A stretch of 64,000 bases of DNA from Streptomyces meridianus. Lineage in GTDB: Bacteria > Actinomycetota > Actinomycetes > Streptomycetales > Streptomycetaceae. Every line of letters starts with the position of its first letter. Within the stretch, counting starts at the first letter, position 1. This document shows positions 24,278-32,929 of the stretch, one piece after another. The notes under the pieces were generated by a model. That model did not search any database. It had not been told where the DNA came from and saw nothing but the letters and a program-made list of their open reading frames with translations. The position numbers and the translations under genes were made by a program. Location of the stretch: assembly GCF_023703325.1 (NCBI RefSeq), contig NZ_JAMQGM010000018.1, forward strand, positions 62,001 to 126,000. The letters run 5' to 3'.

Positions 24278-25495
24278 TCATCGCTCGAGGACGAGTGCCA
24301 GTCCCTGCCCGACGCCGATGCACAGCGCGGCCAGCCCGGTCCCGGAGCCGGCGGCGGCGAGCTGGTGGGCGACGGCTCCCGCGATCCGCGCGCCGGAGGC
24401 GCCGAGCGGGTGGCCGAGGGCGATGGCGCCGCCACGCCGGTTGACGATGCCGGGGTCGAGTTCGGGCCACTCGGCGAGACAGCCCAGGGCCTGTGCGGCG
24501 AAGGCCTCGTTGAGCTCGACGGTGCGCAGGCCGCCGAAGTCCGTTCCGGCCCTGGTGAGCGCGCGGCGGACGGCCTCCACCGGCCCGAGGCCGAAGTACT
24601 GCGGCTCGATACCGGTGACGGCGCTCGCCCGGACCCGGGCCAGGGGCTCGCGGCCGGTGGCCTTCAGCCCCTCCTCGTCGACCAGCAGCAGGGCGGCCGA
24701 GCCGTCGTTGAGGGGGGAGGAGTTGCCCGCCGTGATGGTGCCGCCGTCCTTGCGGAAGGCGGGCTTGAGCCGGGCGAGCGCCTCGAGGGAGGTGTCCTCG
24801 CGGACGCACTCGTCCCGGGTGAGGACGCCGGCCCGGCCGCGTGAGGTGACCGGCCCGTCGTAGGGGACGACCTCGGCCGCGTACGAGCCGTCCTTCCAGG
24901 CACGGGCGGCCTTTTCGTGGCTGGCGAGCGCGAAGGCGTCCTGCTGTTCGCGGGTGATCCCGTGGCGGTCGGCGACGAGTTCGGCGCCCTCTCCGAGTCC
25001 GACCGTCCATTCCGCCGGCATGCGGGGGTTGGTCATCCGCCAGCCGAGGGTGGTGGAGTGGAGCGTCTGGGGGCCTGCGGGGAAGGCTCGTTCGGGCTTG
25101 GGCAGCACCCAGGGCGCGCGGGTCATCGACTCGACACCGCCGGCGATGACGACCGAGGCGTCACCGACGGCGATGGAGCGGGCGGCCTGGATCACCGCCT
25201 CCATGCCGGAGCCGCAGAGCCGGTTGACGGTCACGCCGGGCACGCTCACGGGCAGGCCGGCCAGCAGCACGGCCATGCGGGCGACGTCCCGGTTCTCCTC
25301 CCCCGCCCCGTTGGCGTTGCCGAACACGACGTCGTCGATGCGTGCCGGGTCCAGCTCCGGCGCGCGGTCGACGAGGGCCTTGACGACATGGGCGGCCAGG
25401 TCGTCGGGCCGCACGTCGGACAGCTCGCCGGAGTACTTGCCGATGGGCGTGCGGACGGCGTCGACGATGTACACGTCGCGGAGTCGGTCGGTCAA
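24278..25495 (-). CDS. pcaF: 3-oxoadipyl-CoA thiolase
   Basis: 405 residues from TTG 25495, overlapping the pcaIJ stop as TTGA. Thiolase motifs are the acyl-accepting cysteine in NRLCGSGMEAV, GGVESMTRAPW, the histidine segment GGAIALGHPLGASGAR, and the C-terminal cysteine loop CIGVGQGLALVLER. It splits 3-oxoadipyl-CoA into succinyl-CoA and acetyl-CoA, the final step of the pathway. The segment before GGAIALGHPLG reads VNRR rather than the common N-P-x, a small deviation near but not in the active site. Confidence 0.95.
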   Translation of the reverse strand: MTDRLRDVYIVDAVRTPIGKYSGELSDVRPDDLAAHVVKALVDRAPELDPARIDDVVFGNANGAGEENRDVARMAVLLAGLPVSVPGVTVNRLCGSGMEAVIQAARSIAVGDASVVIAGGVESMTRAPWVLPKPERAFPAGPQTLHSTTLGWRMTNPRMPAEWTVGLGEGAELVADRHGITREQQDAFALASHEKAARAWKDGSYAAEVVPYDGPVTSRGRAGVLTRDECVREDTSLEALARLKPAFRKDGGTITAGNSSPLNDGSAALLLVDEEGLKATGREPLARVRASAVTGIEPQYFGLGPVEAVRRALTRAGTDFGGLRTVELNEAFAAQALGCLAEWPELDPGIVNRRGGAIALGHPLGASGARIAGAVAHQLAAAGSGTGLAALCIGVGQGLALVLER

Positions 25496-27150
25496 CGGGG
25501 GCTCCTTCCGGCGGCCTTGAGGGCGCGCAGGGCTTCGAGTTCCTCCGCGGTGGGAGGAGAGGTGGTCGTGATGTCGTCCGCGGTCCGCAGTTTCCAGCCC
25601 GTCGCTTCGCGGACCTGCTCGACGGTGACCCCGGGGTGCAGTTCGGTGAGGACCAGTTCGGCGGTCCCCGGGTCGGGGCGGAGCACGCCGAGATCGGTGA
25701 TGACGGCAGCCGGACCCGCCCCCGGCATACCGAGGGCGCGCCGGTCCCCGGGGCCGGACCCGTGCCCCAGGGTGGTGACGAAGTCGGTCTTCTCCACGAA
25801 GTTGCGGGTGCTGTGCCGGAGCACGACCAGCACCCGGCCGCAGTTGGCCGCAATCTCGGGGGCTCCGCCCGCGCCGGGCAGGCGTCCCTCGGGCCGGTCC
25901 GGACCTCGGTCCACGACGGTGGTGTTGATGTTGGCGAAGCGGTCGATCTGCGCGGCGCCGAGGAACCCGACGTCGATCCGGCCGCCCTGGAGCCAGTAGT
26001 TGAACATCTCGGGCACCGTGACGACGGCGTCCGCAGTGTCGGCGAGTTCCCCGTCACCGATGGACAGGGGCAGCCGGGTCGGCTTGGACCCGATGGTCCC
26101 GGACTCGTAGATCAGCACCAGCCCGGGCTCCGTGATGCGCCGGGCGAGGTTGGCGGCGGTACTGGGCAGGCCGATGCCGACGAAGCAGGTCCGGGCACCG
26201 GAGAGCATCCGGGCAGCGTTGATCTCCATGAGTTCGTCACCGGTCCAGGCCGCCGCGTCCGCACCGGTGTCGCCGCCCGGACCCGGCTCGTGTGTCCGGG
26301 CAGGCCGCCCGGCTGCCGGCGTCTCCTGCGTGGGGGGCTGCGGACGGATGCCCCGCACGTGTTCGTCGATCCAGCGGGTGAAGGTCTCCCGGTCGCGGGC
26401 GATGGCGTCCCACGTGCGGTAGAAGGCGTTGTCGCGTTCGGAGTACCCGCTCGCGTAGGAGGGGTGGGCGCCGCCGGGCACCACGGCCACGGCGTCCACC
26501 GTCCAGGCCGGGAGCACCACGCCGCCGGGTCTCGGCTCGAGCGTCCCGACGATCTCCTCGACGGTGACCAGGACCCGCCCGGCGGCCAGCGCCGCCTCCT
26601 TCTGCACCCCGGCCAGACCCCAGAGCTGCACGTTCCCGTGGCGGTCGGCCTGCTGGGCGTGGATGACGGTGACGTCGGGGTTGAGCGCGGCCACCGCTGC
26701 CAGTTCCTCCCCGGTGAAGGGGCAGACCACCGTGGAGACCGTCGGGGTCCGGCCGACGAGGTCGCTGCCCCGGTAGCCGCGCAGGACCGCGAACGGCAGC
26801 TTGGACGCACCGGCGGCGTACCGGTTGGCCATGCCGGCGTGACTGTGCTCATCGGTTTCCAGCGGGCGCGGCCAGCCGTTCTCCACGGCGTCGCGGAAGC
26901 GGTGGAGCGAGCCCACGCCCGGGTTGCCGCCCCAGGAGAAGACGAGTCTGCGCGCCGCACCTGCGCCGATGAGCTGGTCGTAGACGACGTCGGGGGTCAT
27001 GCGCGCCAGCGTCAGGTCGGTGATGCCCTGACGGATGATCTCGTGCGCCGCGGCGAACGGGATGAGGTGGGTGAAGCCTTCGAGTGCGACGGTGTCGCCG
27101 TCGTGGACAAGATCCGCCACGGCGTCGCGCAGGGTCCGGATGGCCGCCAT
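25492..27150 (-). CDS. pcaIJ: 3-oxoadipate CoA-transferase, alpha and beta subunits fused in one chain
   Basis: 552 residues from ATG 27150, with GGAGGTGAGG upstream; a GTG at 27159 is too close to that site. Residues 1-265 are the CoA-transferase alpha part (DTVALEGFTHLIPFAAAHEI, SWGGNPGVGSLHRFRDAVE). A linker of about 35 residues rich in Pro, Thr and Gly follows. Residues about 305-552 are the beta part, with the catalytic glutamate in LIYESGTIG and GRIDVGFLGAAQIDRF. The enzyme moves CoA from succinyl-CoA to 3-oxoadipate. Two separate genes are usual in Streptomyces; here the frame runs straight through. It is first gene of the catabolic operon. Confidence 0.93.
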   Translation of the reverse strand: MAAIRTLRDAVADLVHDGDTVALEGFTHLIPFAAAHEIIRQGITDLTLARMTPDVVYDQLIGAGAARRLVFSWGGNPGVGSLHRFRDAVENGWPRPLETDEHSHAGMANRYAAGASKLPFAVLRGYRGSDLVGRTPTVSTVVCPFTGEELAAVAALNPDVTVIHAQQADRHGNVQLWGLAGVQKEAALAAGRVLVTVEEIVGTLEPRPGGVVLPAWTVDAVAVVPGGAHPSYASGYSERDNAFYRTWDAIARDRETFTRWIDEHVRGIRPQPPTQETPAAGRPARTHEPGPGGDTGADAAAWTGDELMEINAARMLSGARTCFVGIGLPSTAANLARRITEPGLVLIYESGTIGSKPTRLPLSIGDGELADTADAVVTVPEMFNYWLQGGRIDVGFLGAAQIDRFANINTTVVDRGPDRPEGRLPGAGGAPEIAANCGRVLVVLRHSTRNFVEKTDFVTTLGHGSGPGDRRALGMPGAGPAAVITDLGVLRPDPGTAELVLTELHPGVTVEQVREATGWKLRTADDITTTSPPTAEELEALRALKAAGRSPR

Positions 27151-27214
27151 CGTCCTCACCTCCGGCTCCGCGGGACCCGGCCGACGGAACCATTCCTCGC
27201 GTTTGTTCGCACAG

Positions 27215-27228
27215 TGAACTAGAGTTCA
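27215..27228. promoter_or_regulatory. Candidate IclR-type operator (TGAACT-AG-AGTTCA)
   Basis: A 14-bp inverted repeat between pcaIJ and its divergent regulator. A further GTTC at 27205-27208 lies one turn away, giving a three-element layout like that of PcaU/PcaR-type IclR sites. The region is AT-richer than its surroundings. Confidence 0.5.
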
Positions 27229-27317
27229 TAATCGATGTCCGCGAGTCTGGCCCCCTCCGCTCGTGCTGTCAACGGTCGCAGGCGCGGTTCCTGCGACATC
27301 CGCGCTGGGAGAAGTGC

Positions 27318-28973
27318 ATGTCTCATCCGGGGACCGGCCCCGCTCCGCCCCCGGAGGCGGTGGGTCCACTGATCCGCGGTCTGGCCGTGCTGCGCGTCCT
27401 GTCCGCCGCCGGCGGGCGGCTCTCCGCGGGCGAACTGGCCCGCGCGACGGGCCTGGCCCGCTCGACCGTCGACCGGGCGCTCAGCACGTTCGACCGCCTC
27501 GGCCTGCTGCGCGCCGAGGGGAGGGACGCGGTGCTCGCGCCGCCGCTGATGGAGCTGGGCAACGCCTACCTGGCCGCCTCGCGGCTGCCGCGCCTCCTCG
27601 GCCCCCTGGCGGACCGGCTCGCCGCCGAACTGGACGAGTCGGTGTCACTGGCCGTGCCCGACGGGGACGGGGCACGTTTCGTCCATCAGGCCGTACGGCG
27701 TCGTTCGGTCTCCCTCGCCTTCCGCGTCGGCGACCTCGTCCCGGCCGAACGGGGAGCCCCCGGGGCCCTGTTCGCCTCGGCCTGGACGCACGACGAGTGG
27801 GAGCAATGGCGCCGGCGCAGGGCCGCGGACCCCACGGACTCCGGATTCCCGGCCGTGCCCGCCGGAGACGGCGGCGACCACGCTTTCGCCGAGCGGGTGG
27901 CGCTCGCTGCCGAACGCGGATGGGCGGCGGACGGCGAACTGATCGAGCCCGGCCTGATCGCCGTCGCGGTGCCGGTGCACGACGCCTGCGGACTCCAGGT
28001 GTGCGCCCTGAGCGTCGTCAGCCACACCAGCCGCCACGACACGGACTCACTCGCCGCCGCCGTCCTCCCCCGGCTGCGGGAGACCGCCCAGCGGATGGAG
28101 CGGGCGCTCGCGGCGCCGACGCCCCCGGCCGCCGGTGCGCCGGCCCCCGCCGCGGCGACCGCTGCCAACCGCGCCTCGAAACAGGAACTCGGCCCGGAGT
28201 TCGTCGAGTCGCTCGCCCGCGGCATCGCCGTCCTCACCGTCTTCGGCGAGGGCCGCGAGGCACTCCCGCTCACCACGGTCGCCGAAGCCTCCGGCCTGCC
28301 CCGTGCCACCGCCCGCCGGGCCCTGTTCACACTGCGCCACCTCGGCTATGTCGCCGCGGACGGAAGCCTGTTCCGGCCCACTCCCCGGGTCCTCGAGCTC
28401 GGCTTCGCGGCGCTTTCCGGCCTCACCCTCCCCGGCATCGCCCGCCACCATCTCGCCGAACTGGTGGAGCTGGTGCACGACTCGGCGTCGATGGCCGTGC
28501 TCGACGGCGACGACATCCGCTACGTGGCCCGCGTCCCGACCGTCCGCATCATGCGGGTCGACATCACCGTGGGCACCCGCTTCCCCGCCTATGCGACCGC
28601 GATGGGGCGGGTGCTGTACGCCGGGCTGCCGGAGGAGGAACGCGGTCCGCGGCTCGCCGGCATCCGCCTCGACCCGCTGACCCCGCACACCGTCACCGCA
28701 CCGGAACGGCTGGCCGCCCTCGTCGAGGAAACCGGCCGGCAGGGCCACGCCCTGGTGAACGACGAACTGGAGGAGGGGCTGCGCTCGCTCGCCGTCCCGG
28801 TGCACGACCCGGCCGGCCGAGTGGTCGCGGCCGTCAACATCTCGATGCACAGCGCGCGCAGGACACCGGAGCAGGCACTCGACGAACTGCTCCCGCCGCT
28901 GCGCCGGACGGCCCGGCACATCGAGGGCGACCTGCGGGTCGCCGGACGCTTCACCGCCGTACCGCTGTCCTGA
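27318..28973 (+). CDS. Double-length IclR-family regulator of the pca operon
   Basis: 551 residues from ATG 27318, with GGGAGAAG upstream. It consists of two complete IclR units. Unit one has a winged helix at about residues 19-75 (LRVLSAAGGRLSAGELARATGLARSTVDRAL) and an effector domain to about 265. After an alanine/proline linker, unit two has LTVFGEGREALPLTTVAEASGLPRATARRALF at about 300-355, then an effector domain with ARVPTVRIMRVDITVGTRFPAYATAMGRVLY. The second unit is closer to PcaR/PobR-type regulators. It is divergent from pcaIJ across a palindromic operator, so it likely controls the operon in response to protocatechuate or 3-oxoadipate. Effector identity is inferred. Confidence 0.92.
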   Translation: MSHPGTGPAPPPEAVGPLIRGLAVLRVLSAAGGRLSAGELARATGLARSTVDRALSTFDRLGLLRAEGRDAVLAPPLMELGNAYLAASRLPRLLGPLADRLAAELDESVSLAVPDGDGARFVHQAVRRRSVSLAFRVGDLVPAERGAPGALFASAWTHDEWEQWRRRRAADPTDSGFPAVPAGDGGDHAFAERVALAAERGWAADGELIEPGLIAVAVPVHDACGLQVCALSVVSHTSRHDTDSLAAAVLPRLRETAQRMERALAAPTPPAAGAPAPAAATAANRASKQELGPEFVESLARGIAVLTVFGEGREALPLTTVAEASGLPRATARRALFTLRHLGYVAADGSLFRPTPRVLELGFAALSGLTLPGIARHHLAELVELVHDSASMAVLDGDDIRYVARVPTVRIMRVDITVGTRFPAYATAMGRVLYAGLPEEERGPRLAGIRLDPLTPHTVTAPERLAALVEETGRQGHALVNDELEEGLRSLAVPVHDPAGRVVAAVNISMHSARRTPEQALDELLPPLRRTARHIEGDLRVAGRFTAVPLS

Positions 28974-29085
28974 GCCGCACCCGCCCGGGCGACGCGGTGC
29001 GCAGCGGAATGCCGCCGCTCGCAGCGAACCGCGCGCACACTGGTGGTGCACCGGTCACCAGCCGAGCACCGGAAGGGGAGGTGCC

Positions 29086-30684
29086 ATGCGGACGCCGTCC
29101 GGCCTGCCGCTGCGGCGCCCGGGCCCGGCCTGGAAGCGGGGAGCCTGCGCGCTCCTCGCGGGCGCTCTGCCCTTCGTGGTCTTCCCGGAGCCCTCGCTGT
29201 GGTGGCTTGCCTGCGCGGTCCTGGTGCCGTGGATCCTCCTGCTGCGCACCGCACCGACCGGGCGCAGAGCCGTCGTCGAGGGCTGGCTGGGCGGCATGGG
29301 CTACCTGATGGCCGTCCACCACTGGCTGCTGCCGAGCCTGCACGTGTTCATCCTGGTGCTGGCCGCCGTGCTGGGCCTGCTGTGGGCGCCCTGGGGATGG
29401 CTGGTGCGGCAGATGCTGCACGGAACGCCCGGCCCCGGACGCACGCTCGCCGCGATGGCGGTGGTGCCGTCCGGATGGATGCTCATCGAAGCCGTCCGTT
29501 CCTGGGAGTACCTGGGCGGGCCCTGGGGACTGATCGGGGCGAGCCAGTGGCAGGTGAGCCCGGCGCTCCGGCTGGCGTCCGTCGGAGGGGTTTGGCTGGT
29601 CGGCTTCCTGGTGGTGGCCGCCAACACGGGGCTCGCGGCGCTGCTCGCCGTGCCCCGCAGGCGTACCGCGGTCGCGGTCGCGCTGGCCGCCGGCACCACC
29701 GGAGCATGGCTGCTCTCGGCCTGGACTCCGGCGCCGGAGCGGGCCGGAAGCGTGCGGGTGGCCGTCGTGCAGCCCGGTCTCGTCACCGGCGCGGACAACC
29801 AGCAGCGGCGGTTCGACCGGCAGGAGGAGCTGACCCGGCAGATCGCCGACCGGCGTCCGGCTCTGGTCGTGTGGGGCGAGAGCGGTGTCTCCCGGGATCT
29901 CGCCGACCGCCCCGACCTGCGGCAGCGGCTGGCCGCCCTGTCCCGGGAGACCGGCGCGGCATTGCTGGTGAACGTGGATGCGCGGGACCCCGGCCGGCAC
30001 GGGATCTACAAGAGTTCGGTGCTGGTCGGGCCGGAGGGCCTGACCGGGCAGCGCTACGACAAGATGAGGCTGGTGCCGTTCGGCGAGTACGTCCCCGCGC
30101 GTTTCCTGCTGGGCTGGGCCACCTCGGTCGGCAAGGCGGCGCCGGAGGACCGACGGCGCGGGGCAGCGCCGGTGGTGATGGACCTGCCGGAGACGGGCCG
30201 CGGGGCCGGCGGTCTGCGGCTGGGCCCCCTGGTCTGCTTCGAGACGTCGTTTCCCGACATGAGCCGCGCACTGGTACGCGACGGGGCACAGGTACTGGTC
30301 GCACAGTCCTCGACCTCCACCTTCCAGCACAGCTGGGCCCCGGAGCAGCACGCCTCCCTCGGAGCCGTGCGGGCGGCGGAGACCTGGCGGCCGATGGTCC
30401 ACGCGACGCTGACGGGTGTCAGTGCGGTGTACGGGCCGGACGGCAACCGGGTGGGCGGCGAGCTGTCCACCGACGCCTCGGCGGCAGCGGTGTACGACGT
30501 CCCGCTCGGCGGCGGCACGAGTCCGTTCGTCCGGTACGGGGAGTGGCCGCTGCAGCTGTCGGCCGGTGTTCTCCTGGTGTTCGCCGCGGTCGAGGCCGGA
30601 CGGCGTTTCAGGCGGCCTGGCGCAGCGCCTCGGAGACGACGAACTCGCACATCCGGTGGGTCAGCAGCGCGTCCTCGGCGGTGA
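29086..30684 (+). CDS. lnt: Apolipoprotein N-acyltransferase
   Basis: 532 residues from ATG 29086, behind AAGGGGAGG. About seven N-terminal membrane segments (residues 15-215) precede a carbon-nitrogen hydrolase domain. The triad is visible as Glu in VVWGESG, Lys in YDKMRLVPFGEY and Cys in GPLVCFETSF. The enzyme adds the third acyl chain to diacylglyceryl lipoproteins on the outer face of the membrane. The last 25 residues are arginine-rich. The gene end overlaps the oppositely oriented oxidoreductase by 77 bases. Confidence 0.93.
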   Translation: MRTPSGLPLRRPGPAWKRGACALLAGALPFVVFPEPSLWWLACAVLVPWILLLRTAPTGRRAVVEGWLGGMGYLMAVHHWLLPSLHVFILVLAAVLGLLWAPWGWLVRQMLHGTPGPGRTLAAMAVVPSGWMLIEAVRSWEYLGGPWGLIGASQWQVSPALRLASVGGVWLVGFLVVAANTGLAALLAVPRRRTAVAVALAAGTTGAWLLSAWTPAPERAGSVRVAVVQPGLVTGADNQQRRFDRQEELTRQIADRRPALVVWGESGVSRDLADRPDLRQRLAALSRETGAALLVNVDARDPGRHGIYKSSVLVGPEGLTGQRYDKMRLVPFGEYVPARFLLGWATSVGKAAPEDRRRGAAPVVMDLPETGRGAGGLRLGPLVCFETSFPDMSRALVRDGAQVLVAQSSTSTFQHSWAPEQHASLGAVRAAETWRPMVHATLTGVSAVYGPDGNRVGGELSTDASAAAVYDVPLGGGTSPFVRYGEWPLQLSAGVLLVFAAVEAGRRFRRPGAAPRRRRTRTSGGSAARPRR

Positions 30685-31513
30685 GCTGCTCCCCCGCCCG
30701 GACCGCGTCGAGGAAGGCGAGGACTGCCTGCTCGATCCCCCGTTGCCGGGGCACGGGCACCCAGTCACCGCGTCGGCGCACGCTCGGCTGTCCCTTGTGC
30801 TCGACGACTTCCGCGAGGTTGAGGACCTGTCGCTTGGTGTCCCGGCCGGAGACCTCGAGCACCTCTTCGGCGGAGCCGCTCATCCGGTTCATGATGCCGA
30901 CGGCGGTGAACCCGTCGCCGGCGAGCTGGAGGACGACGTGGTGCAACAACCCGTCCTGTACCCGCGCGTGGACGCGGGTGTCCTCGATCTCGCCGGGTGC
31001 CAGGAAGCGCAGCGTGTCGACGACGTGGATGAAGTCGTCGAGCACGAAAGTCCGCGGTGCGCCGGGGAGGCCGATGCGGTTCTTCTGCATGAGGATCAGG
31101 TCGCGGGGACTGTCGCGGCACTGCACGTAGCCGGGCGCCCAGCGCCGGTTGAAGCCCACGGCCAGGCCCGTGCCGTGCTCGGCCGCCAGGGTGACGAGAC
31201 GTTCGGTGTCGGCGAGTTCGTAGGCGATGGGCTTGTCGACGTAGGTGGGGACGCGGGCCCGCAGGAGACCGGCGACGAGCGCCGGGTGCGCCTGGGTGGG
31301 AGCGTGCACGAAGGCGGCGTCGAGGCCCACGCCGAGCAGGGACTCGAGTTCGGCATGGCGGTTGTCGATCGGGATCCGGTGGACGTCGCCGACCCGTTCG
31401 AGGGTGGCGGTCGTCCGTGTGTGCAGGTGCAGTTCCAGCCCGGGCAGGGCGGCGAGTACCGGCAGATAGGCCTTCTGCGCGATGTCGCCGAGCCCGATGC
31501 AGCCGACCTTCAC
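30608..31513 (-). CDS. Gfo/Idh/MocA-family NAD(P)-dependent oxidoreductase
   Basis: 301 residues from GTG 31513, with GAGGAGA upstream. The N-terminal Rossmann motif is GCIGLGDIAQKAYLP; the family's EKP-type catalytic region reads YVDKPIAYELADTE. A C-terminal substrate domain contains HVVDTLRFL. The usual E in EKP is D here, which is tolerated. Substrate is likely a sugar or cyclitol, but nothing nearby indicates which. The 3' end overlaps lnt by 77 bases on the other strand. Confidence 0.88.
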   Translation of the reverse strand: MKVGCIGLGDIAQKAYLPVLAALPGLELHLHTRTTATLERVGDVHRIPIDNRHAELESLLGVGLDAAFVHAPTQAHPALVAGLLRARVPTYVDKPIAYELADTERLVTLAAEHGTGLAVGFNRRWAPGYVQCRDSPRDLILMQKNRIGLPGAPRTFVLDDFIHVVDTLRFLAPGEIEDTRVHARVQDGLLHHVVLQLAGDGFTAVGIMNRMSGSAEEVLEVSGRDTKRQVLNLAEVVEHKGQPSVRRRGDWVPVPRQRGIEQAVLAFLDAVRAGEQLTAEDALLTHRMCEFVVSEALRQAA

Positions 31514-31698
31514 CCCAGTCTCCTCAGTCCGGCGGGGGCGCGTGGATGCGCGGGTCCTTCTCCGGAGCATACGTCCGCCGGGGTGTCCGGCACGGTCCGG
31601 GAGGTCCGTCCCGGTGCCGTCCCCGGGCGGCGGGAGCGGGCGTGGGGCACGCGGTGCGGGGCGGCGTATTTCGCTCGCGACCGGGCCGCCGGGCCGCC

Positions 31699-32223
31699 AT
31701 GATGACGGCCATGACCTCATCCGAGCGCACCGGTCCCTCCGCCTCCGCCGGCGAACGCGACATGCTGGACGGCTGGCTCGAATTCCATCGCGAGACCCTC
31801 GTGGCCAAGTGCGAAGGCCTGTCCGACGAACAGCTGCGCACGGCCTCGGCCGAGCCGTCGATGCTGTCCCTGCTCGGCCTGGTCCGCCACATGGCGGACG
31901 TGGAGCGCCACTGGTTCCGCCGGGTGCTCACCGGGGAGGAGATCGAGCCGATCTTCTACACCGAGGACGACCCCGACCGCGACTTCCGGGCGGGCGACGG
32001 GGACACCTGGCAGGACACCCACACCACCTGGCAGGCCGAGGTCGCCGCCGCGCGGGCCGCAGTGGGCGGGCGGTCCCTGGACGACCTCGCCGTGCGCGAG
32101 AACCGTGAGGGCGGAAAGTTCAACCTGCGCTGGATCTACGTGCACATGATCGAGGAGTACGCGCGGCACAACGGCCATGCCGACCTGCTGCGCGAGCGGA
32201 TCGACGGGGCCACCGGAGTCTGA
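31699..32223 (+). CDS. DinB/DUF664-family protein
   Basis: 174 residues from ATG 31699; in-frame ATGs at 31702 and 31711 are alternatives and none has a clear ribosome site. It is a four-helix DinB/mycothiol-transferase-like bundle: MLDGWLEFHRETLVAKCEGLS, LGLVRHMADVERHWF, and a C-terminal HMIEEYARHNGHADLLRERIDG. Conserved histidines at LVRHM, HMIEEYARH and NGHAD are the expected metal ligands. Family members use mycothiol or other thiols for S-transfer. Substrate is unknown. Confidence 0.87.
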   Translation: MMTAMTSSERTGPSASAGERDMLDGWLEFHRETLVAKCEGLSDEQLRTASAEPSMLSLLGLVRHMADVERHWFRRVLTGEEIEPIFYTEDDPDRDFRAGDGDTWQDTHTTWQAEVAAARAAVGGRSLDDLAVRENREGGKFNLRWIYVHMIEEYARHNGHADLLRERIDGATGV

Positions 32224-32233
32224 CCTGCCCGCC

Positions 32234-32277
32234 GGGGCAGGGTGACCGTGCGAGGCTCTTTCCCTGCCCGGTCACCC
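32234..32277. terminator. Bidirectional hairpin between convergent genes
   Basis: GGGTGACCG at 32240-32248 pairs perfectly with CGGTCACCC at 32269-32277; an alternative stem pairs GGGCAGGG with CCCTGCCC. It lies between the DinB-like stop and the TPR-like stop, overlapping the latter. Confidence 0.65.
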
Positions 32278-32748
32278 TCCCGCCAGCCGCAGTTCCATCC
32301 GTCCGATCGCGGTGCGCACGCCCTGGGCGTACCGGTCGTCCGGCAGCGCGGTGGAGGCCCGCCAGGCCATGTCGAGGTGCAGACGGGCTTCGTCCGGGCG
32401 GTTCAGCCGGGCGTAGTCGGCAGCCAGGTTCAGGTGCAGCGAGGCGTACAGCGCCCGGACCGCCGGGTTCTCGCCGTGCGAGGGACCGGCCACCGACGCC
32501 TGCTCCGCGGCCTGCAGCGCCCTCAGGTCCCAGGCGAGTTCATCGGCCGGGTCGTCCTGCATGTCGGCGAGGTAGTGCGCCAGGGTGCACCGGTGGAAAG
32601 CGTCGCCGTTGTCGCTGATCTCCTGCCACAGCAGGGCGAGCCGGTTGCGCGCCTCCTCCCGGTCTCCCCCGTGGTGCAGCATGACGGCCTGCCCGATCCT
32701 GGTCGTCACGGCATCCTCGGACTGCTGGTCCCCGCACTCGCCGGTCAC
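32272..32748 (-). CDS. Small helical (TPR-like) protein of unknown function
   Basis: 158 residues from GTG 32748, with GAGGCGGCA upstream. The chain is predicted helical, with repeat-like stretches: RIGQAVMLHHGGDREEARNRL, DAFHRCTLAHYLADMQDD, AVRALYASLHLNLAADYARLNRPDEARLHLD. These resemble tetratricopeptide helices without a strong consensus. No catalytic motif, signal or membrane segment is visible. It is common in Streptomyces genomes at this position near the uracil-DNA glycosylase gene. Function is not assigned. Confidence 0.8.
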   Translation of the reverse strand: MTGECGDQQSEDAVTTRIGQAVMLHHGGDREEARNRLALLWQEISDNGDAFHRCTLAHYLADMQDDPADELAWDLRALQAAEQASVAGPSHGENPAVRALYASLHLNLAADYARLNRPDEARLHLDMAWRASTALPDDRYAQGVRTAIGRMELRLAGG

Positions 32749-32929
32749 TGCCGCCTCCTCGGGTCGTGAAGTACGGCAAGCCGGTTTCCGGCGCCATCCG
32801 CTCCAGCCCCGTGGATACCGTCAGGGTGGCTGGTCCCCGGTCCGACGCGCCCGGCACGCCATGCACACTTCACCGACTCGGGCGGGTGCCGGGCCGCCGC
32901 GCCGCCTCCGCTCGGGGCGCCCCGGCACG

